Assembly (NCBI GenBank): GCA_929200405.1
Contig: CAKMZF010000007.1
Location: 3,255-40,531, forward strand
Length of the DNA: 37,277 nucleotides
Reading direction: 5' to 3'
Source: an uncultured Gammaproteobacteria bacterium
GTDB taxonomy: Bacteria; Pseudomonadota; Gammaproteobacteria; Cardiobacteriales; CAKMZF01
Part shown: piece by piece, positions 8,991 through 19,660 of the stretch
Numbering within the stretch: position 1 is the stretch's first letter
How the letters are laid out: each line of letters begins with the position of its first letter
Translations under genes and position numbers: made by a program
Notes under the pieces: model-generated
Databases searched by the model: none
Told to the model about the DNA's origin: nothing
What the model saw: the letters and a program-made list of their open reading frames with translations, nothing else

Positions 8991-9878
8991 TTAGAGATGT
9001 GAGAGCTGTTTTTCTGCTTGTTCATAACCAAAAGTGATTAGTTCATCTGCTTTATCAAAATCCATGATTTTGCAACGGTTACTGGGAATGTTGATAATGA
9101 CGTCAACGGGATGTTGAGATAATCTTAAATTCGCAGAATTATTTTGCATCGCATCAATGGTTTTATTCATAACATCGTAGGCAGCCCAATCAAATTTGCC
9201 GATGGATTTCATAGATGTTTGGATATCGTCTACAAAATTGCTGATTTTTGCAGTAAAAGTATTTGAGTTGTTGTGATTTTTGTGAGTATCTTTGATAGAT
9301 GAAGGAGCTTGAATTTCTGGTATGCCACACAAGTTAACAGCTATCAAATAATCAGAAGGTTCATTAATTAACGGCTCAACGGGCACAGGGTTCACAAGCC
9401 CACCATCTACGACGGTATGGCCTTGAATCTTATGTGGGGTGAAAATCAGAGGGAGTGAAATTGAGGCACGTATTGCCTGAAATAAATTACCGCTATTAAT
9501 GCGAACCTCTTGAAGCGTATCGATATCGGTGGCGATCGCGGTATAAGGAATGCTGAGCTCTTCGATATTTTTTTTCCCAACAACTTTCTCTAAAGTGTTG
9601 ATGATCTTATCGCCTTTGAACATACCATCTTGTTTCCAAGACATGTCTAGTAGAGTGAGCATGTCGCTACTGCGTATTGCTCTGGCCCATTTTTCTAGCT
9701 CATCTAATTTACCTGCCGCATATATGCCGCCGACTAAAGAGCCGATGGAGCAGCCAGCGATGCTTTGAATTTCAAAATTATGCGCTTCTAACCAACGAAT
9801 AATACCTATATGAGTTAGACCGCGTGCACCACCGCTTCCAAGAGAGAGGGAGACGGTTTTTTTAGAGGCGTTTTGCAT
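8991..9878 (-). CDS. Patatin-like phospholipase family protein (RssA-like)
   Basis: 295 aa; LSLGSGGARGLTHIGII oxyanion motif, GCSIGSLVGG (GXSXG), DGGLVNPVP (DGG catalytic Asp). Confidence 0.92.
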   Translation of the reverse strand: MQNASKKTVSLSLGSGGARGLTHIGIIRWLEAHNFEIQSIAGCSIGSLVGGIYAAGKLDELEKWARAIRSSDMLTLLDMSWKQDGMFKGDKIINTLEKVVGKKNIEELSIPYTAIATDIDTLQEVRINSGNLFQAIRASISLPLIFTPHKIQGHTVVDGGLVNPVPVEPLINEPSDYLIAVNLCGIPEIQAPSSIKDTHKNHNNSNTFTAKISNFVDDIQTSMKSIGKFDWAAYDVMNKTIDAMQNNSANLRLSQHPVDVIINIPSNRCKIMDFDKADELITFGYEQAEKQLSHL

Positions 9879-9936
9879 ATTTGGTGCCTAAGTAGAGATG
9901 AGTAGTGTCTTTTGAAACAAGAGCGAGAAGAGATGT

Positions 9937-9962
9937 AAAAAGCCCTGCTAAACAGGGCTTTT
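9937..9962 (-). terminator. Intrinsic terminator of sodB
   Basis: Plus strand aaaaAGCCCTGctaaaCAGGGCTttt; on the minus strand the stem AGCCCTG/CAGGGCT is followed by a T-run just after the sodB stop. Confidence 0.8.
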
Positions 9963-9967
9963 CGTCA

Positions 9968-10546
9968 TTAAGCGTAATTGCTATTCACAAAATCCCAGTT
10001 AACAATCTTCCAAAACATGTCTACATAGCTTGGACGTGCATTGCGGTAATCCACATAGTACGCATGTTCCCAAACATCAATTGTTAGTAACGGAGTTTTG
10101 TCAGAGGTTAGTGGGCAGCCTGCGTTGGTGGTGTTGAAGATCTCAATTGACCCATCACTATTTTTTACCAACCAAGTCCAGCCAGAACCAAAGTTGCCAA
10201 TAGCAGTTTTTGAGAACTCAGCTTTGAAAGTTTCAAAGTCACCCCATTTGGCATTGATTGCTTCTGCGATAGCGCCGGTTGCCGCGCCGCCACCGTTTGG
10301 AGACATGCAGTTCCAGTAAAAAGTGTGGTTCCACACCTGTGCCGCATTATTAAAAAGGCCACCGTCACTGCTGAGAATGATTTCCTCAAGTGACTTGCTT
10401 TCATTGTCTGTGTCAGCAACCAAATTATTTAAATTTGTGACATAGGCCTGATGATGTTTGCCATGATGATAATCAAAAGTTTCGGCTGAGATATGCGGCG
10501 CTAGCGCATCTTTTGCAAATGGTAGGGCAGGTAGTTCAAAAGCCAT
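9968..10546 (-). CDS. sodB: Superoxide dismutase (Fe type)
   Basis: 192 aa; MAFELPALPFAKDALAPHISAETFDYHHGKHHQAYVTNLN, NHTFYWNCMSPNGGG, DVWEHAYYVDYRNARPSYVD. Confidence 0.96.
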   Translation of the reverse strand: MAFELPALPFAKDALAPHISAETFDYHHGKHHQAYVTNLNNLVADTDNESKSLEEIILSSDGGLFNNAAQVWNHTFYWNCMSPNGGGAATGAIAEAINAKWGDFETFKAEFSKTAIGNFGSGWTWLVKNSDGSIEIFNTTNAGCPLTSDKTPLLTIDVWEHAYYVDYRNARPSYVDMFWKIVNWDFVNSNYA

Positions 10547-10785
10547 TGGATTCTCCTAGTAGGTTTGTTCGATTCAAAAATGTTAGTAAAGAAGTACTCT
10601 GTAACGTTTCGGTGTTCGCAGTGATAAACACAATAACAAATTAACAGAGTGTATTGTATTACCTCGGTCAGGAATTATACAGTATTCAATATCTAGTGAA
10701 ATGTAGCGTATACTTACTCTTGAAATAGAGATATTTATCCCGATTAGATAATATCAAGTTATCACTCATAAATTAAGGTTAAAAA

Positions 10786-11127
10786 ATGAGCCAAGCAGAT
10801 ATAGATCCTACAATATTAAATGACATAAAAGGTCATATTGAAAAAAGCAAAGTCGTTCTTTTTATGAAGGGCACCCCACAGTTTCCAATGTGTGGCTTTT
10901 CATCACAGGCGGTTCAAGCATTGAATCTATCGGGATGTCAGGAATTTCATTCGGTCAATGTGTTGGAGAATCCAGATATTAGAGCCAATCTTCCTGTTTA
11001 TGCTGAGTGGCCTACATTTCCACAGTTATGGGTCGATAATGAACTTGTTGGTGGGTGCGATATTATCGTGCAGATGTATAACGATGGTAGCCTAAAATCT
11101 GCTCTTAGTATCGAAGCCGACGCCTAA
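10786..11127 (+). CDS. grxD: Monothiol glutaredoxin, Grx4 family
   Basis: 113 aa; VVLFMKGTPQFPMCGFSSQAVQAL (CGFS), WPTFPQLWVDNELVGGCDI. Confidence 0.95.
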   Translation: MSQADIDPTILNDIKGHIEKSKVVLFMKGTPQFPMCGFSSQAVQALNLSGCQEFHSVNVLENPDIRANLPVYAEWPTFPQLWVDNELVGGCDIIVQMYNDGSLKSALSIEADA

Positions 11128-11172
11128 GTTAGCGGCTATATCAAGGTTAATCGATGATATCTTCTGTGGTCA

Positions 11173-11856
11173 TTACGGCTGTAATGGCCAGCCGCCAAGT
11201 TCTTTGTAACGGTTGACTATCTTGCAAAATAGCTCAGCTGTTTTGCGGGCATCATAAAGCGCAGAGTGCGCTTCTCTGCCATCCCACTCTATCTCCGCGG
11301 CAGCGATGCCTCTGGCAAGCACTGTCTGTCCATAGGTAAGAGCTGATAGGGACGCGGTATCGAGTGAGCTAAATGGGTGAAATGGGTTTCGTTTGATTCC
11401 GGTGCGTTCAACAGCCGCATTTAAAAATTGCAGATCAAAGAAAGAATTGTGACCAATCAGTATTGAACGGGTGCAGGCCTGCTTTTTTTGCTCTTGGCGA
11501 ATCATGCTAAATATGTTGCCTAGGGCATCTCGCTCATCTACGGCTGCTCGAAGCGGACTGTCTGGTTTAATGCCATTTATCTCCAAAGACTTTGGGTCTA
11601 TATTGGCACCCTCAAAAGCATTGACGTGATAGCGCTTGTGTTCGCCAACCTCAAGTAAACCTTTATCATTCATTACTAGCATAACTGCAGCAATTTCTAA
11701 AAGCGCATCAGTCCTGGGGTTTAGGCCACCGGTTTCCACGTCTACTACCACGGGTAAATAGCCTCGGAAACGCTGAGACATCAGGGTTTTTTCAACTTCA
11801 TCAATATTCTCTGCGGTGTTAATGTCAGAATCACTAAAGGTTTGCTGTTCGCTCAT
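11173..11856 (-). CDS. rnt: Ribonuclease T
   Basis: 227 aa; MSQRFRGYLPVVVDVETGGLNPRTDALLEIAAV, exonuclease DEDD motifs (GHNSFFDLQFL, AHSALYDARKTAELF). Confidence 0.94.
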   Translation of the reverse strand: MSEQQTFSDSDINTAENIDEVEKTLMSQRFRGYLPVVVDVETGGLNPRTDALLEIAAVMLVMNDKGLLEVGEHKRYHVNAFEGANIDPKSLEINGIKPDSPLRAAVDERDALGNIFSMIRQEQKKQACTRSILIGHNSFFDLQFLNAAVERTGIKRNPFHPFSSLDTASLSALTYGQTVLARGIAAAEIEWDGREAHSALYDARKTAELFCKIVNRYKELGGWPLQP

Positions 11857-11977
11857 AAATCCGTATCTGATGGGAAAGTGTTTGGGTTGGATAGCCTAGC
11901 TAAATCATATGCGATATACAAGTTATAAATACAGCCTCTTAGTCGTTAGTGCTGAAAATTGTTGGGGAACCATAGTG

Positions 11978-12502
11978 TTAGTTGAGCAAACTCTCTCTCC
12001 AGAGTGCCACTTTTTGCGCTAAGCGAAATTTGGCATTGGCAGGGCTGCTGGAGGTCAGCGGTACAATTTGCAGCGGCTGAGCGTCTAACTGAGGCAGGGT
12101 ATGCTTGGTAAACAACCGCTGCGCCATACCGCCATTGCAGCCAATTTTTTGCACAGTAGGGAAGTCTGATAATAATTTTGGAATGTCATTTATGCGAATC
12201 GAGTCTTTAATAATATTAGCATCTAAGCTGCCTTGGCGTTGGCAGCTGCCTATGACATCCCAAAGAATAACCCCTTTTTTGAGTAGACTCAGGCAGCGGG
12301 CTTCATAAGATTGATTTGCTGCAAAATCGAATAATTCGGCAGTAATAGGCCAGAAGTGGTTTTGTGGGTGGGCATAATATTGTTGCTGGCCGAGAGAGCT
12401 AACAGATGGCATGGAGCCTAATATTAGCCAGCGTGGGTTGGGCTGTATAGCGGAGTCTACTAATGGCGCCAAACCCGTGAGTTGCGTAACTTTTGACACC
12501 AT
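11978..12502 (-). CDS. DNA-deoxyinosine glycosylase / uracil-DNA glycosylase superfamily (family 6-like)
   Basis: 174 aa; LILGSMPSVSSLGQQQYYAHPQNHFWPI, GVILWDVIGSCQRQGSLDANI, LPLTSSSPAN-type C-terminal motif (VPLTSSSPANA); 26 nt downstream of ppsA. Confidence 0.85.
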   Translation of the reverse strand: MVSKVTQLTGLAPLVDSAIQPNPRWLILGSMPSVSSLGQQQYYAHPQNHFWPITAELFDFAANQSYEARCLSLLKKGVILWDVIGSCQRQGSLDANIIKDSIRINDIPKLLSDFPTVQKIGCNGGMAQRLFTKHTLPQLDAQPLQIVPLTSSSPANAKFRLAQKVALWRESLLN

Positions 12503-12528
12503 TAAGTTCTAGCTTTATTTAAAAGCGG

Positions 12529-14901
12529 TTAGACTTTTTCGCCAGCCAAGAACATCCAAGTCTCAACCACGGTATCAGGGTTCAGTGACACAGAGGTTAT
12601 GCCTTGTTCAATCAACCAATGTGCTAATTCTGGATGATCAGAAGGTCCTTGACCACAGATGCCAACGTATTTACCTGCTTTGTTGCAAGCAGTGATTGCC
12701 ATTTCTAAGAACTTCTTCACCGCAGGGTTTCTTTCATCAAACAGGTGCGCGATTAAACCGGAGTCTCTGTCTAAACCGAGAGACAGCTGAGTTAAGTCGT
12801 TAGACCCGATAGAGAAGCCATCGAAGTGCTCAAGAAACTCATCGGCCAGAACTGCATTTGAGGGTAACTCGCACATCATAATAATTCGCAGCCCATCTTT
12901 GCCGCGTTCTAGACCATTCTCTTTGAGTATTTCTATAACCCCTGCGGCTTCTTCTAGAGTGCGGACAAATGGAATCATTAGCTCGACATTAGTTAGCCCC
13001 ATTTCATTGCGAACTTTTTTGATGGCGGCACACTCAAGATCAAAGCACTCACGAAAATCAGCAGACAAGTAGCGTGATGCACCTCGATAGCCAATCATTG
13101 GGTTTTCTTCGTGCGGTTCAAATAAATCGCCACCAATTAGATTGGCATACTCGTTAGATTTAAAATCTGACATGCGAACAATTACTGGTTTTGGTGAAAA
13201 AGCAGCAGCAAGCGTGGAAACACCTTCGGCGATTTTATCAATATAAAAGTCTACAGGGCTACTATAGCCTGCCATTTGCAGGTCAATGCTTTGACGAACA
13301 TCGACAGGCATTTTGTCGTATTCTAATAAGGCACGCGGGTGAACGCCAATCATTCTGTTAATGATAAATTCCAGTCTTGCAAGACCAATACCGGCATTGG
13401 GTAATTGGGCAAAATCAAAAGCACGATCAGGGTTACCGACATTCATGGCGATTTTAAAGGGCACCTCTGGCATCTTATCCAATTCAATATTCTTGATTTC
13501 AAAGTCAATTAACCCCTCATAAGCAAAACCAGTATCTCCCTCGGCACAGCTGATAGTGACATCGGTATTGTTTGGAATGGTATGAGTAGCAGTGCCGCAG
13601 CCGACGACAGCTGGTATGCCTAATTCACGTGCGATAATTGCGGCATGGCAAGTGCGACCACCACGATTGGTTACAATAGCTGCTGCCCGCTTCATGATTG
13701 GCTCCCAGTCTGGGTCAGTCATATCAGTAACTAGAACATCTCCAGGTTCTACCTGGTGCATTTGGCTAAGGTCACTTATTACCCGCGTGCGTCCTGAACC
13801 TACTTTTTGACCTATTGCACGGCCTTCGGAAAGTATAGTTCTACCGTTAGTGCTAAGAGAGTAGCGTTGAATAGACTGGGCATTACTGCGCGACTTAACC
13901 GTTTCTGGGCGTGCTTGCAAGATGTAAATTTTGCCGTCGTTGCCATCTTTGCCCCACTCAATATCCATTGGGCGCTGATAATGCTTCTCAATAATTAACG
14001 CCTGTTTGGCAAGCTCGGTAATATCGTCGTCAGTCAATGAGAATTGCTGGCGCAGTGCTTCTGGTACGGGTTCAATCTTGACGCGCTCGGCACCATCGCT
14101 GTAAACCATTTGCTGTGATTTTGAGCCAATAGTGCGACGAATAACGGCAGGGCGACCGGCAGCTAGGGTTGGCTTATGCACATAAAACTCATCAGGATTT
14201 ACAGCGCCCTGAACCACCATTTCTCCTAAGCCGTAAGAGGAGGTGATAAAGACCGCATCTCTAAAGCCAGATTCAGTATCTAGGGTAAACATAACGCCAG
14301 AGGCACCGATATCACTGCGAACCATGCGTTGGATGCCAGCGGAAAGTGCGACCTGAGAGTGATCAAAATTTTGATGGACGCGATAAGAGATGGCGCGGTC
14401 GTTATAAAGCGAAGCAAAGACTTCTTTAATGGCATGCATGACATTTTCAATACCCACTACATTAAGTAGGGTTTCTTGTTGACCGGCAAATGAGGCATCA
14501 GGTAAATCCTCAGCAGTAGCCGAGGAGCGAACAGCGACAGAAATTTCAATACCACTTTGTGATTCCATTTCTGCGAAATGATTGCGAATAGCTGCATCAA
14601 ACTCCGGCTGTAAAGGAGCGTCCATCACCCGCTGACGAATCTCTTTGCCAACAGTGGCTAAGGCTTGCGTATCATTGACATCCAATGCGTTAAGGGCACT
14701 ATTAATGTGTGCTTCTAAGTCGTTATGTTTGAGGAAAGCGCGATAGGCATCTGCCGTGGTTGCAAAGCCATCGGGCACTACCACTCCAGCATTAGCAAGA
14801 TTAGAAATCATTTCTCCTAGTGAGGCGTTCTTACCACCGACATGCTCAACATCGTTCATGCCGAGCTCTGAGAACCACTGAGTGAATTGTGCTTGTGCCA
14901 T
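12529..14901 (-). CDS. ppsA: Phosphoenolpyruvate synthase
   Basis: 790 aa; [41 protein letters not shown] phosphohistidine domain, C-terminal PEP-utiliser motif [19 protein letters not shown]. Confidence 0.96.
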   Translation of the reverse strand: MAQAQFTQWFSELGMNDVEHVGGKNASLGEMISNLANAGVVVPDGFATTADAYRAFLKHNDLEAHINSALNALDVNDTQALATVGKEIRQRVMDAPLQPEFDAAIRNHFAEMESQSGIEISVAVRSSATAEDLPDASFAGQQETLLNVVGIENVMHAIKEVFASLYNDRAISYRVHQNFDHSQVALSAGIQRMVRSDIGASGVMFTLDTESGFRDAVFITSSYGLGEMVVQGAVNPDEFYVHKPTLAAGRPAVIRRTIGSKSQQMVYSDGAERVKIEPVPEALRQQFSLTDDDITELAKQALIIEKHYQRPMDIEWGKDGNDGKIYILQARPETVKSRSNAQSIQRYSLSTNGRTILSEGRAIGQKVGSGRTRVISDLSQMHQVEPGDVLVTDMTDPDWEPIMKRAAAIVTNRGGRTCHAAIIARELGIPAVVGCGTATHTIPNNTDVTISCAEGDTGFAYEGLIDFEIKNIELDKMPEVPFKIAMNVGNPDRAFDFAQLPNAGIGLARLEFIINRMIGVHPRALLEYDKMPVDVRQSIDLQMAGYSSPVDFYIDKIAEGVSTLAAAFSPKPVIVRMSDFKSNEYANLIGGDLFEPHEENPMIGYRGASRYLSADFRECFDLECAAIKKVRNEMGLTNVELMIPFVRTLEEAAGVIEILKENGLERGKDGLRIIMMCELPSNAVLADEFLEHFDGFSIGSNDLTQLSLGLDRDSGLIAHLFDERNPAVKKFLEMAITACNKAGKYVGICGQGPSDHPELAHWLIEQGITSVSLNPDTVVETWMFLAGEKV

Positions 14902-15202
14902 TCGTATGAACCTTTTCGTTATGTTTTATAAAGAGAGTCTAAGTATACTGCTAACTATCATAACAATGGATAACTTGAGTGCTATGGAATATACCGAGAT
15001 GTGCTGACTATCACTGACAAAATTTCCAAATTTGTATAAATATCGCTCATGTTTTAAGCTGTGAGATAATGAATTGAGTCAGAAGATGTAGATGATTAGA
15101 AGATTTGCATTTAAAATCTAGTAATAACCGAAATTACAAAGAAAATAGAGAATAATTTAATGTTATTGGTTTCGGGTATTACTTATCAGGGTTGTTGAGA
15201 TT

Positions 15203-15709
15203 ATGAATGAAATGGTATTGATGAAAACAAAAGTGGGCTTTGATCGGCTAATGGAAGCCTATGAACGTAATTATTTAGCATTGCGCATGCTGCTACCAGA
15301 TATTGATAGTTGGCCAGATCAGCAGTTGCATCTACTTAGAGCGAGTGAGCTGTTGGCTAGGGACACTGGTGGAGAAGGTAAGGCAGGTAAGCAAGCAAAG
15401 CAGCTCCCAGAGCTATTAGCGAAAGTGTTAGAGCGACATATTTATACTACAGATATCTGGTTGAGTTATCAGTTAATAGATGTCGCCAGTTTGCCGATTT
15501 ATGTGCCTGATTTTAGTATTCGCATATATCACGATGCGCAGCAGGCAGAAGTATTGCAAGGCACACTAAAAGATCATTGGAAAATTAAAATAAATGACGA
15601 AGTGAAAATTCAGTCTCGGTGGATTGTGAATCAGACCTTAGATGTATGGTTACAGCATCTACGAAACAATGGTTATCAATATCACGATGAGCTTGCAGCA
15701 GAGGAATGA
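15203..15709 (+). CDS. DUF1249 / YqiB-like protein
   Basis: 168 aa; YERNYLALRMLLPD, VPDFSIRIYHDAQQAEV, QSRWIVNQTLDVWLQHLRNNGY resemble E. coli YqiB as I remember it. Confidence 0.7.
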   Translation: MNEMVLMKTKVGFDRLMEAYERNYLALRMLLPDIDSWPDQQLHLLRASELLARDTGGEGKAGKQAKQLPELLAKVLERHIYTTDIWLSYQLIDVASLPIYVPDFSIRIYHDAQQAEVLQGTLKDHWKIKINDEVKIQSRWIVNQTLDVWLQHLRNNGYQYHDELAAEE

Positions 15710-15746
15710 TTAAAATGTCAGTGGCACTAGAAGGGCAGTAATAGGC

Positions 15747-16013
15747 ATGGCAAATTTTCTGCAAAAGCTGCTGATATTCTTTAGAATCAAAAAACCAAAA
15801 CAGCAAATAGAAAAAGGCTTCTATCGCCACTTTAAAGGGCATGTCTATGAAGTGATAGCTGTCGCTAAGCACTCTGAGGACTTACAGGAGATGGTAGTTT
15901 ATGTCTCCACCATAAATCCTGAGGATATTTGGGTGCGGCCTGCTTATATGTTTTTAGAGCAGATTACTCGAGATGGTAAAACCTTCACTCGTTTTGAGAG
16001 AGTAGAGTCTTAA
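15747..16013 (+). CDS. DUF1653 domain protein
   Basis: 88 aa; GFYRHFKGHVYEVIAVAKHSEDLQEMVVYVS...IWVRPAYMFLEQITRDGKTFTRFERV. Confidence 0.85.
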   Translation: MANFLQKLLIFFRIKKPKQQIEKGFYRHFKGHVYEVIAVAKHSEDLQEMVVYVSTINPEDIWVRPAYMFLEQITRDGKTFTRFERVES

Positions 16014-16061
16014 CCATTAGTGTTAAGGTAAGCCTTATAAGGCAGGGCTTACAGGGGAGAC

Positions 16062-17258
16062 TTAATCAACATCTAAGAACTCCGCATCGACGTCTTCCAG
16101 CTCATCTTCAGTTGGAAATAATAATCCGAGAGCAGTGAGCTGTGCCAGCCAATCCTTATATCGCTGTTTATTCAAAATTGTGGCATCAATTTCAATCTCT
16201 TTGCCTGTTAATAATGCCTGTTGCCATGCTGCTAATGGGAAAACAGTTGATATGGCTTCACCATTTATAGAGAGTGTTTGCTCTGGTGTCTCGGTTATGC
16301 AAATAACTGCAGAAGATTTGAGTTGAAAGTAACTATGCGCTTGCACCTTGCTCAGCGGTAAATCTACAGATGGCAATTCTTTTTTGGGCGCACTAAGTGT
16401 TTGACCTAACCATTGGTTAAATTTTTTGTCTGGTAAATTGACCAAATCAACCAACATTGCTTTTAATGCAGTGATATCTGTGTTCGATAATATAGTGGGA
16501 TCACTGCAAGCAGGGCGTTGTGCATCGCCAAAGCGCGTTGGAGTATGGCCGATGTCATATAAGTGGTCGATAAAGTTATCTAACAGAGATACATCGGTTG
16601 GTGCCCGTAAACCGATGGAATAGGTCATGCAACGATCTATTGCGATGCCGTGGTGGGCAACCTTGGGTGGTAAGTACAACATATCCCCGGGGTTTAGTAC
16701 CCAGTCTTGCTCTGGCGTAAAACTTTGTAAAATTCGTAAATCAGTGTCGGCGAGATAGTTATCAGGGCTGACAGCTGCCTCACTAATTTGCCAATGTCGT
16801 TGACCATAGGCTTGCAGTAGAAAAACATCATATTCATCGATATGTGGACCAACTGAGCCCTGCGGTGAGGCATAAGAGATCATTAAGTCATCCACACGCC
16901 AGTTGGGTAAAAATTGAAAAGGCTTTAAAAAGTCTTTAAATTCTGGCAGGTGTTTCTCAACATCATTTACCAGTAATGTCCAATGTGATGCAGGTAAACT
17001 GGTAAAGTCAGCTTCACTAAAGGGTGACTCTCTAAGCTCCCATGGTTTTTTACCGTCTTTTTCTAATACAACTCGGCTTTCAATATCGTCTTCTAACGCC
17101 AACCCCGCTAGTTCTTCTGGTTCTAATTGTGGGTCAAAGTCTGGCCAAGCATTGCGGATAAGCAAAGGCTTTTGCTGCCAGTACTCTTGCAGGAATTGCT
17201 CAGCCGATATATCCCCTAGAATATTTAGAGGCAAGGAGATGTTTGCATTATCAGACAT
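16062..17258 (-). CDS. roxA: Cupin (JmjC-like) ribosomal oxygenase, uL16 arginine hydroxylase-like (YcfD/RoxA)
   Basis: 398 aa; QEYWQQKPLLIRNAWPDF, GPHIDEYDVFLLQAYGQRHW (HxD), LNPGDMLYLPPKVAHHGIAIDRCMTYSIGLRAP; 14 nt downstream of purB. Confidence 0.88.
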   Translation of the reverse strand: MSDNANISLPLNILGDISAEQFLQEYWQQKPLLIRNAWPDFDPQLEPEELAGLALEDDIESRVVLEKDGKKPWELRESPFSEADFTSLPASHWTLLVNDVEKHLPEFKDFLKPFQFLPNWRVDDLMISYASPQGSVGPHIDEYDVFLLQAYGQRHWQISEAAVSPDNYLADTDLRILQSFTPEQDWVLNPGDMLYLPPKVAHHGIAIDRCMTYSIGLRAPTDVSLLDNFIDHLYDIGHTPTRFGDAQRPACSDPTILSNTDITALKAMLVDLVNLPDKKFNQWLGQTLSAPKKELPSVDLPLSKVQAHSYFQLKSSAVICITETPEQTLSINGEAISTVFPLAAWQQALLTGKEIEIDATILNKQRYKDWLAQLTALGLLFPTEDELEDVDAEFLDVD

Positions 17259-17272
17259 AGTGATAGTGTGGC

Positions 17273-18643
17273 TTATATTTTTTGCGCAAATTGCACGGCA
17301 TTGCCAATGTAACTGGCTGGGGTTAAGTCTTTGAGTCTGGTTTTTTCCTCGGCTGGTAAATTTGTGCTATCAATAAAGCCATGCAGACTTTCCTGATTCA
17401 TTGCCTTGCCACGGGTATATTCTTTAAGCTGCTCATAAGGTTTAGGCAAACCATAGCGGCGCATTACCGTTTGGATTGCCTCGCCTAGAACTTCCCAACT
17501 GTTATCTAAATCCGCTGCTATTTCTGGCTGGTTAGGGCTTATTTTTCCAAGGCCTTTCTCTAAAGAAGTTAGCGCTAGCAATGTTTGCCCAAACGCAGAG
17601 CCGATATTACGCAACACGGTTGAGTCACTTAAATCGCGCTGCCAGCGAGAAATGGGGAGTTTTTCAGCCAAATGATTTAACATAGCATTGGCCATGCCAA
17701 AATTGCCTTCGGCATTTTCAAAATCAATCGGATTGACTTTATGTGGCATAGTAGAGGAGCCAGTTTCGGTGGCAATGACTTTTAAGCTAAAGTAGCCAAG
17801 ACTGATATAGCCCCAGAGGTCACGACTAAGGTCGATTAAAATAGTATTGAGGCGGGTAGTCGCTTGAAAAACTTCCGCCAGTCTGTCATGGGGTTCAATC
17901 TGTGTAGTGTAGGGCATCCACTGTAAACCTAATGAGTTTTCCACAAAGTTTTCTGCCATTTTTGGCCAATCGACTTCAGGATAAACAATGCTATGGGCAT
18001 TAAAGTTACCAACAGCGCCGTTAATTTTGCCCGTCAGACGAAGTGAAGTCAGGCCTTGTGCTTGTTGTTGCAAGCGAGCGACAACATTGGCTAGCTCTTT
18101 GCCCAAGGTAGTGGGGCTAGCTGTTTGCCCGTGAGTCCGAGAAAGCATAGAAATCTCAGCGCTGCTGTGCGCCTGCTCTCGCAGTTTGGCAATGATGCTA
18201 TCCATCGCAGGGTTTATTACCTGCGCTAGGGCATCTTTGACCATTAGTGAGTAAGATAAGTTATTGATATCCTCAGAGGTACAGGCAAAGTGAATAAACT
18301 CACTTTTTAGTGCTAATGTTGGGTGATTAGCAAGTTTGTCCTTCAAATAGTACTCGACTGCTTTGACATCATGGTTGGTTACTGCTTCATGTTTTTTCAC
18401 TTTTTCGGCTTCAGCTGCGGAAAAGTCAGTTAATATCTGTGCAAGGAATGCTTCTTCAGAGCTATCGAGAGGAGCGACTTCTTGAATATCAGGGTGACGT
18501 GCTAGTGCTTCTAACCACTTGATCTCCACTAAGACACGATAATAAATCAGCCCATATTCACTGAGAAATGGGCGAAGTGCTTGGGTTTGCTTTTGATATC
18601 TGCCATCGAGTGGCGAGAGTGCGGTGATATTCGATAGTTCCAT
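17273..18643 (-). CDS. purB: Adenylosuccinate lyase
   Basis: 456 aa; MELSNITALSPLDGRYQKQ, SRTHGQTASPTTLGKELANV, signature GSSTMPHKVNPIDFENAEGN. Confidence 0.97.
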   Translation of the reverse strand: MELSNITALSPLDGRYQKQTQALRPFLSEYGLIYYRVLVEIKWLEALARHPDIQEVAPLDSSEEAFLAQILTDFSAAEAEKVKKHEAVTNHDVKAVEYYLKDKLANHPTLALKSEFIHFACTSEDINNLSYSLMVKDALAQVINPAMDSIIAKLREQAHSSAEISMLSRTHGQTASPTTLGKELANVVARLQQQAQGLTSLRLTGKINGAVGNFNAHSIVYPEVDWPKMAENFVENSLGLQWMPYTTQIEPHDRLAEVFQATTRLNTILIDLSRDLWGYISLGYFSLKVIATETGSSTMPHKVNPIDFENAEGNFGMANAMLNHLAEKLPISRWQRDLSDSTVLRNIGSAFGQTLLALTSLEKGLGKISPNQPEIAADLDNSWEVLGEAIQTVMRRYGLPKPYEQLKEYTRGKAMNQESLHGFIDSTNLPAEEKTRLKDLTPASYIGNAVQFAQKI

Positions 18644-18896
18644 CGGTACGGGGCTTCCTTAGTCATGTCATCAGGGTTTGAAGGCGGCTAATCATACCAG
18701 AAAATCAGATTAACTGAATGCAGCTCTATGCTATTATTGTGGTGAGTTTTGGCTATGTTCTGGTTATCTCTATTTTAAGATAAATATCACGATTAAGTAC
18801 GTAGACATCCATATAACAGCAGTTATCAATTCACCGATGAGTTGCAATGCAAATGAAGAGTCAGGGCTCAAAATCTATCAAGAGGAATAAGCGAGA

Positions 18897-19457
18897 GTGA
18901 TAAAAGAAGTAGAAAGTGCGGAATTGACGGAGATAGACCCTGAGCAGGAGGTACAGAAGTTTTATGACTTTTGCGACCAGCATCAGATTGAGTATGAATT
19001 ATTTGAGCATCCGCCAGCACATACGATTGAGGATGCTAAAATACATAGCCATCATATTGAAGGCATGCATTGTAAAAATTTGTTTCTCAAATCGGAGTCC
19101 CCTAAGGGATATTGGATAGTTACTTTAACTTCGAATGCGATTATTGATCTGCGAGATCTGGCGGTAAGGTTAGGCTGTAAAAGGATTGGCTTTGCTAGCC
19201 CAATTAGAATGGCCCAATTTCTCAGAGTCAAACCTGGTTCGGTAACACCCCTAGCGGTAATTAATGATAGTCAACATAAAGTCAAAGTGGTTTTTGAGCA
19301 ATCCTTAGAGCAAGCAGATTATTTAAACTTTCCCCCGTTAGTGAATACCCAAACAGCAAAAATATCGCGGATGAATCTTGAGCGATATATTCGATTATGC
19401 GGCAGAGAAATCCAATGGCTAGCAATGATGCCAGAGCAAGGAATAATTGAACCATAA
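18897..19457 (+). CDS. YbaK/aminoacyl-tRNA-editing family protein (prolyl-tRNA deacylase/ProXp-like)
   Basis: 186 aa with GTG start; YDFCDQHQIEYELFEHPPAHTIEDAKIHSHHIEGMHCKNLFLKS, RLGCKRIGFASPIRMAQFLRVKPGSVTPLAVIND. Confidence 0.87.
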   Translation: MIKEVESAELTEIDPEQEVQKFYDFCDQHQIEYELFEHPPAHTIEDAKIHSHHIEGMHCKNLFLKSESPKGYWIVTLTSNAIIDLRDLAVRLGCKRIGFASPIRMAQFLRVKPGSVTPLAVINDSQHKVKVVFEQSLEQADYLNFPPLVNTQTAKISRMNLERYIRLCGREIQWLAMMPEQGIIEP

Positions 19458-19660
19458 CAATATCGAATTCAGGTAAAAAAAGGACTATTAAATCAATGTG
19501 AAGAGAATAGGAGCAATGTAATATTGATGTCTGTTCGTTGTAGATAAGCCATTCAGCAGGTTTGAAAAGATAACTATTTTTTTAAGCGTAAAGCTTGGCA
19601 TTCGTTTGAGAATGTGTTTTTATAATGGCACTAACTAAATAATGATAAGGAGAAAAATTC

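Noticed and set aside
10165-10419. 84-aa minus-strand ORF in another frame within sodB
   Set aside because: Overlaps the conserved SodB reading frame; no recognisable family or independent start signals.
16028-16052. Hairpin gtaagcc...ggcttac between DUF1653 and roxA
   Set aside because: Short 7-bp stem, long loop and no T-tract; insufficient as a terminator call.
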